Assembly (NCBI RefSeq): GCF_030272615.1
Contig: NC_081411.1
Span: 829,366,897 to 829,430,896 of the forward strand
Reading direction: 5' to 3'
Length of the DNA stretch: 64,000 bases
Source of the DNA: Cryptomeria japonica
Taxonomy: Eukaryota > Streptophyta > Pinopsida > Cupressales > Cupressaceae
Shown: positions 45,095-57,400 of the stretch, one piece after another
Layout: each line of letters opens with the position of its first letter
How positions within the stretch are numbered: the first letter of the stretch is position 1
Program-made: the position numbers and the translations under genes
The notes under the pieces: generated by a model
What the model was told of the DNA's origin: nothing
What the model saw: the letters and a program-made list of their open reading frames with translations, nothing else
Database searches by the model: none

Positions 45095-46606
45095 TGTCTT
45101 TTGATCTATGCATTGATAGACTTGATTTGACTCTTACACAATGTTTTGATTTATGTTTAAAACATTATCTATATGACTTGATGCTATGGATAATGATAGA
45201 CCTTTTATATTGACATATGTTATATGATGACTCCTATGTATTATTGACATATTTTGAATTATGATGATGATTGATTTACTTGATGACCTTATATGTGCTC
45301 ATGGTTCATGATGGATTTGTATTGCTTATGAGATTTAGATGATATTATGATTACGCTAACCCTATTCCATGATTATGATGATTAAATTGACACCGTATAA
45401 AGATTGTGATTGTCTTCTAGTGTCTTCATGATAGGGACAGTGTCATACCACTTGTTGCGAGCATGATATGGTGTTGTGATTCTATATCACTTGCTTGATT
45501 ATCTTGCTATATTTTTCTATATGTTGTATCGTGGTTATTGGTGGTTGTAGGATTGTAGGTACTAGACATCAACTCCACTTGGTCTCACAAGTTTGAGCAT
45601 GTCTTATCCCAATAGCAAGTTGTTGGAGATGACATAGTTTCCCTCTTACACTCTAGGTTATAGTTCATATCCTAGAGCCAGTCATTAGTTCCAATTGAGT
45701 TGCCTAGTACCATTTCACATTATGTGTTCGACCCTTGTGTCGGGTGTTTTGTGAAATGAGTATTGGATTATTTATTTAATTGACAATTGATTGATATAGT
45801 TGTTAATATTAGAATTGATATATTTTATAGATTGGATTATTTTAATTATTGATTGGCTTGATTAATGATTATTAATCTTGATTTATTTGATTTATTTTTA
45901 ATTGGCTATTTATTATTTATTTAATTAAATTATTTTATATGGTTTGTGATTTTATATTTATTTGTGACTTTTATTTATGTTGGCTTTTACTTATTTAATT
46001 AATTAATTAATTTATTTATTCATGGGGTTTGATTTATTATTAATCTATTAATGTTTGTAATATTATTCCCCTTGTTACTATTTGGATTATCGGATATATT
46101 ATAGTTTACCTACCCTTTATTTTTGTTGGTTGATCTTGAGGGGGTAAGTAAATAATATTCTTTTATATTATCTACCCTGATTTTATGCATGGTAGGTACA
46201 TTGTATATTTTATAGGAATATTTTGATTGACCAATATTCTTCTATAGTTTTGATTTCAAATTTATTTATTGAGCTTTTGGGAATGTTGTCAGGTTACCTT
46301 TCGACAGAATTTTGCCTACATTTGGAGTTTTAAATTTGGTTGAAGCTTGGACTGTGGAAAATTTTGTGTTTGATTTGGAGTTTGCTTGGTTAGATTTGTT
46401 GGTTTGGACTTTCTCTACTTTGAATTTCCTTGCCTTTACTTCATTTTTTCCAAGTTGGAGCTTCAACTCTACTTCTGCATTTCAATTTGAAAATAATATC
46501 TTCATTGTGAGTGTTGAAAGATAGATTGTAAGGGAGATTTTAGTGTTTAAATATTGCAATTTTGGTTTGGGAATTCATTTATGTATATATGTATATATTA
46601 TTATAT
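45095..46606 (+). repeat. Probable gypsy-2 3' LTR or flank, AT-rich
   Basis: After a run AAAAGGGGGGAGGAT (a good polypurine tract) the sequence turns into non-coding AT-rich DNA with many TTTATTTAATT-like stretches (45770-46070). By position it should be the gypsy-2 3' LTR, starting near 45095. I found no second copy in the window to prove it, and no end. Copia-4 inserts at 46606, and the same AT-rich style resumes at 54420. Confidence 0.45.
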
Positions 46607-48257
46607 TGTTGGCATTGACAAAACCGGTTAATCTAGAGAACCGATATACTTGCTGAGATTTGTCATTGATGTCTAACACTGACTAGTGGAGTGGTGTATC
46701 TCAGTAGAAAAGGTAATGACTTGTAAACAACATGGAAATACCATAAGAGCCAGATGACCAAGGTTCAATCAGCTCAAGGGAAGATAGACTAAGCTAACTG
46801 GTCTGTCACTCAAGAAGATCGGTGTTGAGGTTAGATCTTTAGGCTGGTTATTCTGATGATGATGAAGTGACAAAAGGTGACTTGGGAAAGAAGGCTTGAG
46901 GTTGTATGCAAACCAGAACCTCATTGGAAAATAGGAGAAGAGGCTTGATGGAAGTGTGTTGCAAACTGACATCAAAGGATGAATCGGTAATGAAGAGTGA
47001 AGTGGTATACCAGTACACTGATGAAGAAGAAGGAAGATAGGTGGTCACCATAAATCTCAAAGCGGTGATCAGTTACATAGTTGTGATGGCAAAAGGTGAG
47101 TTGGTGAGCTTTTGTCTACACCAAACTAAAGGTTGGTGAAGTCAACTTTAGTCATCATGCAGTTAAGCCATGATTACTTCCATATTTTCTGGTTCGCATT
47201 TAAATAAATGAACTCGACCCAAAAGTCACTATTTTGGGGGGATGCGGTGGCAGAATTAGTTGAGTAGTTGGTGGAATTGTTACAGGGCATGCCAAGAAAG
47301 AGCAGGAAAATTTGAATTTTAAATCTACCGAAATTTGTGATTGCATTGATTAAGGAAACACCAGAAGGTGACGACAAAAAGTGTCTAAAGTATTTTTGAG
47401 TTCATTCAAAAATTCTTGATCATAAAATTTGCAAAGAGAAGATCCTGTGAAAGGAAATCCAAAGTGTAGAGTAGAGTGAGAGGAAGTGCTAAAAGATTTC
47501 GCAGAGGAAAGAGTGTATGAGGTAGACCGACAGAGTGCAGAGATGAGGGTTAAAGGACTGACAGAGTGCAGAGCTGAGGGTCAGAGGACCGACAAAGTGT
47601 AGAGCTGAGGGTTAGAGGACTGATATAGTGAAGAGCCGAGGATCAGAGGACCGAAAGAGTGTAGAGCCAAAGGTATAAGTAGAAAATCGGTGTTGTGCAG
47701 AGAAGACACAACAGGTGTGGATAGAGTATGATTTTCATTGTGATTTGATCAAGATATCAGTAGCTACTCCAGCAGATCATCTTTTTGTTGCTTTCTAACC
47801 ATTGTAACTCAAATCCCTTAACCGGGTGGACTTTAACAGGTCCCTTTGTAAAATCCCTTAACTGGGTGACATCTTCATTGATGTTCCTAAGTCCTTTAAC
47901 TAGGCTAACTTTAATAGGGTAAAGGAACTGACTGGCCTTATATAAGATATCTTAACCAGGTGGCACCTAATAGTGTCTTTGTAATCTCCTAATAGGGATG
48001 GCTCTTCACTGGGCATACTCCAAAAGAGTACAAATTTTGTGAGTTCCTACTCACACCGTGGTTTTCTCCCATTTGAGTTTCCACAAGATAAATATTGGTG
48101 TCACTATGTATCTTTTCACGCATGTATATTATTCTGTAGTAATTGTTTATATTGATAAATATTAAGTGAGTGCAGACTTGAGTTAAAAATTTTAATTGTG
48201 TAAAACTGGTAAAGTGTTGATTCACCCCTCCCCTATCAGCACCGGTTGGGACTAACA
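46607..48257 (+). repeat. copia-4 5' LTR
   Basis: TGTTGGCATTGAC to GGACTAACA, 1651 bp. It contains five tandem 31-bp units at 47525-47679 and the end block GATTCACCCCTCCCCTATCAG 17 bp from its end. Confidence 0.94.
47525..47679 (+). repeat. 31-bp tandem repeat, five copies, in the copia-4 5' LTR
   Basis: Units start at 47525, 47556, 47587, 47618 and 47649 with GACCGACAGAGTGCAGAG-like sequence. They alternate GACCG and GACTG at the start. The 3' LTR has four such units (53718-53841). Confidence 0.9.
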
Positions 48258-48259
48258 AT

Positions 48260-48270
48260 TGGTATCAAAG
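48260..48270 (+). other. copia-4 primer-binding site
   Basis: TGGTATCAAAG lies two bases after the LTR end. It differs from the tRNA-Met consensus by one G-to-A change. Confidence 0.9.
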
Positions 48271-48321
48271 ATTTGGTCCTTAGATTCACAAGAAGCTTAA
48301 AAACTTAAGGAAAGATCCAAG

Positions 48322-49377
48322 ATGATGCGAAATGAGGGTCCAAAATTGCCTAAGGAGAATTACACCTTATGGTGTCATAGAATGAAGCTATATCTAAGAA
48401 CCCTAGGAGAACAATACTAGAACCATGTAATCATAGAGTACCATGAACCTACAGGGGTTCTCACTCCAGATCAAATCAAAGAAAGGCAAGACAACACTGC
48501 TACTATGGATCTGATTGCTAGCACTCTATTTGACAATGAGTATGCTAAGGTTCAAGCTTTGAAAACATCTTTTTAGATGCGGAATAAGCTAAAGACTATT
48601 TATGGAGGAGATCCTCATGTTCAAAAGGCTAAAGTAGACAACCTGAGAGGAAAACTTGATGAGATGAGGATGTAGGAAGGAGAAAATATTGAGAAGTATA
48701 GAAAAATAATAAAGGATGTAGTAAACTCCATTAAAAGTGCTGGAGGAAAGCTTGAAGAAGATGATATGGTCAGCAATATCCCGAGAACCTTGCTACCACA
48801 ATATGCCATAAGGGTTTCTGCAATTCAGGAACTCAAATCCTTGGGAACAGTTAATGTATCGCTTGAATCACTGATCGGTAAGTTGACTGCCTTTGAACTA
48901 AGTAACTATGATAAGAGTGTACCAAAGATTGATGTTGCCTTCAAAGCTTACATGATGCATGCACCAACAAGGAGAAGAAAAGATACTAGAAGTAGTTCTA
49001 CTACAAGAATTGGTCATTGTCATGAAAGTGACAACCTGTTATCTGAAGAACAAGAACAAGATGAGATTGAAGCTCTATTGGAAAGAAGAATGCTAAGAGG
49101 AAAAGGAAAGTATAAAGGTAAACTTCCCTTGAAGTGCTTCTCCTATAATAAAATAGGTCATATTACATCTAGATGCCCTGAAAATGATAGGAAGGATAAT
49201 TTTGGAAGCTACAAGGATAAGAGAAAGAAGGAGTGCTATCTTGTAGAAGAAGGAGTTACTAGTGAAGAACCGAAAGGATCCGATGGAGATGGAATTGCAT
49301 TTCTGGTGGTAAAGGAAGATAACACAGAGGAAGATGATATGGCACTACTTTCTAGTTCAAACTGGTGTGGAGACTAG
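48322..49377 (+). pseudogene. copia-4 gag (broken)
   Basis: The Met at 48322 begins a frame with ENYTLWCHRMKLYLRTLGE, then KVQALKTSF, KLKTIYGGDPHVQKAKVDNL and ENIEKYRKIIKDVVNSIKSAG, the copia gag capsid domain. The zinc knuckle at 49132-49176 reads CFSYNKIGHITSRC, with the second Cys changed to Tyr. TAG stops at about 48418, 48573 and 48674 are in frame; the TAG at 49375 stands where the Trp before the protease motif is usual. The open part is 48766-49377. Confidence 0.9.
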
Positions 49378-49869
49378 GTAATTGATAGTGGTTGCACTCA
49401 CCACATGATCGGTAACATAAACAAATTCCTTAGCATGGAGGATTGCAATGGAGGAACAATGAGATTTGGCAATGATGCTTCTTGTGTAGTAAAATGTAAG
49501 GGATCTACAGCCCTAAATGATAAAAAAAATTATGAAGATGTTTATTGGGTAGAAGGGATAAAATATAGTCTATTAAGTGTTAAAAAACTTAATAATAAGG
49601 GTTATCGGTTAGAATTCAATGAAGGAATATGCAAAATAAATGACAAATCAAGAAGTCTGATTGCTACTAGTAAACAATATAGAGGTAATTTGTTTCACCT
49701 AGACACCAGCACAGGTAGTTGTCTAATGGAAAAGGTAGAAGATAGTTTGTTGTGGCACAAAAGACTATGTCGTGTTAACTTTGATAGCGTAGAAAAAGTT
49801 AGTAAAATGAAGTCTATTAGAGGTATGCCTAATATTATGAAACATAAAAATGCTATGTGTAAAGAATGA
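49378..49869 (+). pseudogene. copia-4 protease and pre-integrase region
   Basis: In the same frame as gag. VIDSGCTHHMIG (49378-49415) is the protease active site with DSG intact. RFGNDASCVVKCKG and KYSLLSVKKLNNKGYR are the following copia landmarks. LLWHKRLCRVNFDSV near 49750-49790 is the pre-integrase zinc motif with Gly-His changed to Cys-Arg. It ends in a stop at 49869. Confidence 0.88.
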
Positions 49870-51060
49870 AAACTAGGAAAGTAGACCGGGTCTAGTTTCA
49901 GCAACAAATCTTTTTCATCTGAAAAATGTGCTGGAATTAGTTCATATAGACTTGTGTGGTCCTACGAGAACCAATAGTTTCTATAGAGACTAGTATTTCA
50001 TGTTGTTTGTATATGACTTCTCAAGAATGATGTGGGTTGTATTCTCGAAAGAAAAATCTGATGCCTTTCACATGTTTAAGGTCTTCAAGGCTCGAGTAGA
50101 GAGAGGAACCGAAAATAATCTAATTTTTTTGAGATTAGATAGAGGAGGAGAGTTCACCTCTCAAGAGTTTATTAATTACTGTGAAGAACAAGGGATTATG
50201 AGACAAATGTCTGCACCTAGAACACCTCAACAGAATGGGGTTGCTAAAAGAAGGAACATAACTCTTATCGATTATGTGAGGAATCTGATGATACAGAAGG
50301 ATATTCCACATATCTTCTAGAGAGAAGCACTAAGAACTCTTGTGTACACCTTGAACTAGATACAAGTGAAGAAAGGGATAAATAAAACTCCCTATGAACT
50401 AGGGTGTGGATAATCACCCAATTTTTGCTATTTCAAAGTATTTGGATGTAGGTGCTATATCAAGAGGGATGAGTACTCTAGAAAGTTTGATCCCAAGAAT
50501 GATGAAGGAACCTTCTTAGGTTACTCTAGAAAGAGTGAAGCATACCAGTGTTTGAACAAAAGGACTGGTAAGATTGTGGAAAGTGTAAATGTCAGAGTAG
50601 ATGAGTTCTCTGAGAAAAATAAATAGGATAGCAAGAGTGAACCAGAGGATTATAAAGGATTTGAGTACACTATATTGGTCAAACTTGCTGAAGAGAATCC
50701 TGTTGTAGTGGCAAATGAATAAGCTTGTGAAGTCTAACCTGCACAACTGATAGAAGAAGCTCGAAGAAATGAACTGGTACTAGCAAAGTATGTCAGAAAT
50801 AATGACTCCACTGAAAATATCATTAGTGACAAAGATGCAGGAGTATTGAATAGAATAAAAGCAAGAGAGAATGCATGTCCTCTCTCCATAATTGAGCCCA
50901 AAACAACAAAGAAGGCTCTAAAAGATGAAGACTGGATCAAAGCTATGGAGTAGGAAGTGGAGCAGATTGAGAAAAATGAAACTTGGACTCTAGGGCCCAG
51001 ACTAGAAAACAAAAATGTGATAGGCACTAAATGGGCGTTTAGAAACACAATTTATGAAAC
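49870..51060 (+). pseudogene. copia-4 integrase (broken)
   Basis: ELVHIDLCGPTRTNSF near 49935-49985 holds the first catalytic Asp. The frame 50000-50320 has FVYDFSRMMWVVFSKEKSDA, LRLDRGGEFTSQEF (second Asp kept) and APRTPQQNGVAKRRN, where the catalytic Glu of the usual VERKN motif is Lys. Downstream pieces include FKVFGCRCYIKRDEYSRKFD (about 50434-50495) and LGYSRKSEAYQCLNKRTGK (50515). Many TAG/TAA stops and frame changes are present, and the region before RT is poorly conserved. Confidence 0.87.
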
Positions 51061-51780
51061 TGGTCAAATAGTAAGAAATTAAACAAAGCAAGGATAGTCT
51101 GCAAAAGCTATGCTCACGAAGAAGGTTTGGATTATGGAGAAACCCTTGCACCGATGGCTAGGCTGGAAGGGGTAATAATTTTTCTTACCTATGTTGCTTA
51201 CAAGAAATTCAAAGTTTACCAAATGGATGTCAAATCGGCATTCTTGTACAGTGTTTTAGAGAAAGAAGTATACATAGAGCAACTAGAAGGGTTTGCATCA
51301 GATGATGGATGTGATATGGTATACAGGATGCAGAAGGCTCTATATGGGCTAAAAGAAGCACTAAGAGCTTGGTATGAGAGGCTACACTCATATCTATTAA
51401 TCATAGGGTTCAAAAGAACAAGTGATAACAATAACCTGTATCTTAAGACCAGAGAAAAAGAAAAACATCTGATTGCAGAAATTTTTGTTGATGACATTAT
51501 CTTTGGAGGAGATGATGAGATGAGCATAGGTTTTGTAGAACAAATGAAGCAAGAGTTTGAAATGTCTATGATCAGTGAAATAAAATTCTTCATTGGCTTG
51601 CAAGTCTCATAGCTAAAGAATGGCATATTCATTAGCCAGACCAAGTACATAAGGGAAATTTTAAAGACTTTTGGAATGGAAGATTGCAAAACTATTGGAA
51701 CTCTAATGGTTACAGGTTGCAAGATCTCCAAAAAAGATGAGGCTCATGAAGTGAATGAGACACTTTACTGATCCATGATC
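51061..51780 (+). pseudogene. copia-4 reverse transcriptase (broken)
   Basis: The open piece 51127-51612 carries [51 protein letters not shown] and EIFVDDIIFGG with the catalytic VDD, then FEMSMISEIKFFIGLQVS. A TAG at 51610 is followed by LKNGIFISQTKYIREILKTF in the same frame. Upstream, from about 50900, the conserved KTTKKALKDEDWIKAME start is visible between stops. Confidence 0.9.
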
Positions 51781-52440
51781 AGTAAGTTGTAGTATGTAGT
51801 GCATAGTAAACCGGATATAGCACAAGATGTTGGCTTGGTTTCTAGATTTGCTGTAAATCCGAAAGAGACACATATGGTGGCGGTCAAGAGAATATTTAGA
51901 TACCTTAAAGGGACTAATGAGTATGGTCTCTGGTTTCCACATAAGGGAGATTTCAGCTTAAGTGTCTTCATTGATTTAGATTGGGTAGGGAACATTTATG
52001 ACAGAAAGAGAACTAGTGGAGGTGCATTCTTTCTTAGAGATAGGATTGTGTCATGGACAAGCAAGAAACATAATTGCATCTCTCAATCCATAGTTGAGGC
52101 TGAGTATGTGGCTACTACAATCAACTCTACATAGACTGTATGGATCAAGCAATTATTGGAAGGTATCCAAGAAAAGGTGACTGAACCTTTGGTAATTCAA
52201 TGTGACAACACCAGTGCTATAGACATATCCAAGAATCCGGTGATGCATTCCAAGACAAAGCACATAGCTATCAAATATCACTACCTTAGAGAATAGATTA
52301 AAGACAAGGAAGTGAGGTTGGAGTATATACCAACAAAAGAACACATGGTTGATATCTTCACCAAGCCACTACAGAAGGACACCTTTGAATAACTCAGAGG
52401 TAAGTTAAGGGTGATTCCCCTACCTACAATAAAGTAAGTA
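51781..52440 (+). pseudogene. copia-4 RNase H (broken)
   Basis: The open piece 51799-52134 has the KPDIAQDVGLVSRFAVNPKE link, IFRYLKGTNEYGLWF, the DLDWVGNIYDRKRTSGGAFF block and WTSKKHNCISQS followed by VEAEYVA. After a TAG near 52132, KQLLEGIQEKVTEPLVIQCD, SKTKHIAIKYHYL and VDIFTKPL (52350-52375) close the domain. Only TAG/TAA substitutions break it. Confidence 0.9.
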
Positions 52441-52779
52441 AAAAGGGCTCTATATCAATCTGGTATGATTTATTTATGAAAAATATATATGACTAGATTG
52501 ATAAGTGTGGACTACTCTGGTTAGGGGGAGCAGTCTTGTAAGTGTACTGAAATACATCTTTGACATTGCTGTCAAAGGGGGAGATATGATTGTAGTGTTT
52601 GAGAATTGCTAAGTAGTGATTGAGATGAAGTTGCTGAAATAGAGTATTACCAGTGTTAGGGGGAGATATTCATTACTTAGAGAAGAATTAATGACTGGAA
52701 CAAAAATAAAGAAATAAATTAAGAAAGTATTTGCAGGAGCAACTGATAAGATAGATTCTGAAGTGTTGCCATCAATGCT
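52441..52779 (+). other. copia-4 non-coding 3' region before the polypurine tract
   Basis: It contains several short purine runs (GGTTAGGGGGAGCAGT at 52519, AAAGGGGGAGATATG at 52574, TTAGGGGGAGATATTC at 52655) that resemble spare polypurine tracts. No coding content is seen. Confidence 0.6.
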
Positions 52780-52791
52780 AAAGGGGGAGAT
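52780..52791 (+). other. copia-4 polypurine tract
   Basis: AAAGGGGGAGAT abuts the LTR start TGTTGGCATTG. It matches the tract used by copia-2 and by the gag-only element. Confidence 0.92.
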
Positions 52792-54419
52792 TGTTGGCAT
52801 TGAAAAAACCAGTTAATCCAGAGAACCAATATACTTGTTGAGATTTTTCATTGATGTCTAACACTGATTGGTGGAGCGGTACTAATGGAGTGGTGTATCT
52901 TAGTAGAAAAGGTGATGACTTGTAAACATGGAAACAACATAAGAGATAGATGATCAAGGTTCAATTAGCTCAAGGGAAGATAGACTAAGATAACCTGTCT
53001 ATCACTCAAGAAGATCGTTGTTGAGGTCAGATCTTCAGGCTGGTCATTCTGATGATGATGAAGTCACAAAAGGTAACTTAGGCAAGAAGGCTTGAGGTTG
53101 TATGCAAACTGGAATGCCATTAGGAAATAGGAGAAGAGGCTTGATGGAAGCATTGCAAACCAACATCAAATGATGAACCGGTAATGATGAGTGAAGTGGT
53201 ATATTGATACATCGGTGAAGCAGAAGGAAGATAGGTACTCACCATAAATATCAGAGTGGTGATTGGTTACACAATTGTGATGGAAAAAGGTAAGTTGGTG
53301 AGCTTGTGTCTACGCCAAACTAAAGGTTGGTGAAGTCAACTTCAATCATCATATAGTTAAGCCATGATTACTTACGGATTTTCTAGTTTGCATTTAAATG
53401 ACTAAACTAGACCCAAAAGTCACTATTTTGGGGGGATGCATGGGAGAATTGGTTGAGTAGTTGGTGGAATTGTTGTAGGGCATGCAGAGAAAGAGTGAGA
53501 AGATTTGAATTTTAAATCTACCAAAATCAGTGATTGCATTGATTAAGGAAACACTAGAAGGTGATGACAGAAAGTGTATAAAGTATTTTTGAGTTCATTA
53601 AAAAATTCTTGATCGTAAAATTTACAAAGAGAAGATCCTGTGAAAGGCGATCCAAAGTGCAGAGTAAAGTGAGATGAAGTGCTAAAAGATTTAGTAGAGT
53701 AGAGAGTATATGAGGTAGACCGGTAGAGTGCAAAGTTGAGGGTCAAAGGATCGATAGAGTGAAAAGCCAAGGGTCAAAGGATCGACAGAGTGAAGTGTTG
53801 AGGATCAGAGGACCCATAGAGTGCAGAGGCGAAGGTATATACAAAAAACTAGTGTTGTGCAGAGCAGACACAACTAGTGCATATAGAGTATGATTTTCAT
53901 TATGATTTGATCAAGCTATCAGTAGCTACTCCAAAAGATCGTCTTTATGTTGCTTTCTAACCATTGTAACTCAAATCCCTTAACCGAGTGGACTTTAACA
54001 GGTGCCTTTTTAAAATCCCTTAACTGGGTGACATCTTAACTGATGTTGCTAAGTCCTTTAACTAGGCTACCTTTAATAGGGTAAAGGCACTGACAAGCCT
54101 TAAATAAAATCCCTTAATTGGGTGGCACCTAACAGTGTCTTTGTAATCTCCTAATAGGGATAGCTCTTCACCGGGCATACCCCAGAAGACTACAAATTTT
54201 GTGAGTTCCTATTCACACGGTGGTTTTCTCCCATTTGGGTTTCCACGAGATAAATATTGGTGTCACTATGTATCTTTTCATGCATACATATTCTTCTAGA
54301 GTAATTATTTATATTGATGAATATTAAGTGAGTGCAGACTTGAGTTAAAAGTTTTAATTGTGTAAAACTGGTAAAGTGTTGATTCACCCCTCCCCTCTCA
54401 ACACCGGTTGGGACTAACA
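52792..54419 (+). repeat. copia-4 3' LTR
   Basis: It is collinear with 46607-48257 (1628 bp). It has four 31-bp units (53718-53841) against five in the 5' LTR, and ends GGGACTAACA before the target duplication. Confidence 0.94.
53718..53841 (+). repeat. 31-bp tandem repeat, four copies, in the copia-4 3' LTR
   Basis: Units start at 53718, 53749, 53780 and 53811 (GACCGGTAGAGTG, GATCGATAGAGTG, GATCGACAGAGTG, GACCCATAGAGTG). They are more diverged from each other than the units of the 5' LTR. Confidence 0.88.
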
Positions 54420-57400
54420 TATATGTATATATTAATATCCATGTGTGTTATTGGAAAAATCTAAAAGATGGAATGTGTTGTTCACAAAATCTGGTTAACC
54501 CAAGTTCACCTGCAATCCTTCTATGAAATGGCCAATTTTAGTCTATGAAACACATCAGGACTTGGACAACATAACATAGGATCCTAATTGATCCTGCTGC
54601 ACTTCAGGTTCTGCTAGACCTACGGGGGACACCCTTTTGATGCATAGAATTAACTCATTACACACTTATGACATTATCAAACAATAAGTAGATAGATCAT
54701 TCCACAAGCTCAACAAGTTAGGAAACACCACAAAATGGCCAGATCTGTACTAACAATAGATGAAACAAAGCTTAGAATGAATGGAATACAACCCCTAAAC
54801 ATAAAGGGAAATATATTTTTCTTTGAATTTGTGTAAATCTGAAAGTTTCCCCAAATCCTTCAAAGACCAGTGCCTTGTTCATTGGGCAACAGAGTCACAC
54901 AGAGAACTGCAAATGCAAATCCTAGCTACAAATTTGTTTTCCTTATAAAATATTCCTGCATCAATACCTTATACCACTATATTATTCAACTCATTCACAA
55001 AATTATCAAATCTTGGATAAATATTCCATCATTTATGAATGATTACAAAATTAAAATCTTCATTGAAGGATACCTACAAACAATCATATCAATCTCCTAT
55101 AGATGACTAATTCCAACCTCCTTGAGGATTCAATTTGTAACAATGAAATACATGCCTAGAGACAATATTGTGTGAAACTTACTCATGCCTGACACAAGTA
55201 AGACCTGCAACTAGAAAAACATCTCCAATACTGCAATGTAACCTCTATACTGTGAACAAGAACCAAAGAGTTTTACAAACTTAGGTCAAGAAATTTAGAA
55301 CTGGAAGTTGTGAAATCTCGAGCACTTCCTTCAAAATTCTCGAACCCTTACAATTGAGAAAAATTGAAAATAAGAAGAAGAGGGAAAAGACTAGAATGCA
55401 TTAGAACATGCCAAGTGTCCCTTTTTCCCTAGCTGCAAAAAAATATCCTCTTCTTCCAATGGAAACTTCTCTCAAAATATCTTATGTCTGTTGAGACAAA
55501 CTACATGACTGGATTCCTCATCCTAAGAGCTTTATGATGATATATAATACTTGCCATTTCGAGTAAAAAATACCCTTTGAGTGAATTAATCTTGAATGTG
55601 GAACCATCATTTAAGTTTTTTGAATTTTCCACATAGTTGAAACTATACATTTAACTTTAATTTTTCAGTCCATTTTTGGCCCTAATGCCCTGCCACGTGG
55701 CAGCTTGTGATTTGCTCATGGGGTCCACTTTTTGCAACCTGGGATGACACATCATATGTTAGCCATGTGTCAGCCACATGACCGCCTCATCTCCACCTCA
55801 CTTGGACCCGCTAGCCAGATTGCCACTCAGACTTGCCATATCACCTTTTGCCATTTTGTGAGGGGTATATGGCATGAATCTTCGCTTTGCAAAACAACAC
55901 TAGCTATAGATCACCACCGAACTTGGATGATCTTTAACATTTCACCATTTCGCGATGGGTAACTTTCGAGCATCTTTGGCTTGCAAAACTATGACCACCA
56001 TCCGATCGCGATGAACCTGCTCGCTAGTTAACTCGCTCTTTCATTGCAAACATTGCCTACCTCGAGAATCGTGCACATGGTGGGGTCCACCTAGTCACCA
56101 ACTGGCCTCCTTAGTCACCTCGAGAATCGCACACACGTGCATGGGGTCCACTGGGTCACCAAGAAGCTCCCTGTCAAAAGCCTTTAAGCTTTGACATTAT
56201 GGATGTGTGGAGCCTTATATCTAAATACCACAATTTACCCCTTCACAGCCAATGTGGGATATTGCTCTTTTGCCTGAGAATGCATTTTGAAGATTTTCCT
56301 GAGAATTTTAATGGCTGATTTGCATCCTCCTGGAAGTTCTTAGTGCCCATCGCCAAGCAGGAAGAGAGGACATTGATGGTATTACACCTACCAAATGCAA
56401 TTTGTAATTTTAATACCTCCCAAAGTCCTCCATTTCCACATAGAGAAAAACACGCCATAGCAGGGAGAGGTTGCTGGCAAAAATTGTGGACTTTTGGTTT
56501 TACATCTGCTAATTTCTTTGGTCTTCTTACCCATATCACACAGAGGGAGTTTAATGGCTTTCCTCCTAACCATTACATTTGTTTGAAAATTTCTATGGCC
56601 CCCTTTATTGCCACGCTGCACTTCTGGAGAGGATTTAATTTCACCTGTTAATAGCATTTGCCTGAAGGTTTTGCTGGTATTACACCTGTTAACTCATTTC
56701 CATTTGCTGTGAAAGCCCTCTCAATAGCCACACAAAGGAGAGTTTGTCTTCTTAACCTACCCATTGCATTTGTTTGAAACCTTCTATGCCTTTTACATTT
56801 GCAGCTGCGTTAGGGGGGGAAGTCAGTTTTAAACCTGCAAATATGTATTTGTCTGGAGCTTCAACGCTTTCCTCTCCTTTCCCACGCTATACATTTGCAG
56901 GGAGGACGTTGACATCATGGCAATTGTATTTGTATAAAGGTTTCAAATATTTTCATTTTCCTTTCTCCATTGTGCATACAGCTAAAACAACATCATACAT
57001 TTCTATTGTAGGCTCCCGACTAACAAGCTTCATTTGCCACAAATGATGCTTATCTTTGCACTTCTAACTACAACCATGTACATGATAGCTAACCACTCAT
57101 GAATTTGTCCCATAATTTATGGCATGTTTTCTTCAATCGTCCACTTGGCAATCTTCTCTCCCTCTTTGTGAAGATCTCTTTGATATGAATACAAGGCTTC
57201 TATCTCCCCTTTTCGCTAAAAGACTTCGAGTTCATGGAGAGCCCTTGTAAATTGATTTTTCTCCATTACCACTTCCATTGAGTTGGTCTTTATCATCATC
57301 ACTCTTATAAGATGTCTCATGATCACAATCCATATTTAAATATTCTGAAATTCTCCCAATGAACCAAGTCGCCAATAAAATAAGACTGCAAGGGCATGAG

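Larger units (their letters stand above)
46607..54419 (+). mobile_element. copia-4: complete Ty1/copia element
   Basis: It has a 5' LTR, primer site, gag-protease-integrase-RT-RNase H, polypurine tract and 3' LTR. The perfect target duplication TATAT lies at 46602-46606 and 54420-54424. Most of the coding region stays in a single frame, as in a one-ORF copia, but holds many TAG stops and a few frame changes. The integrase Glu is changed. It is therefore inactive, though its structure is the clearest of the coding elements here. Confidence 0.95.

Noticed and set aside
55732-55962. Possible host exon in the CG-rich patch
   Set aside because: No recognisable domain, splice context or continuation; better explained as a promoter-like repeat region.
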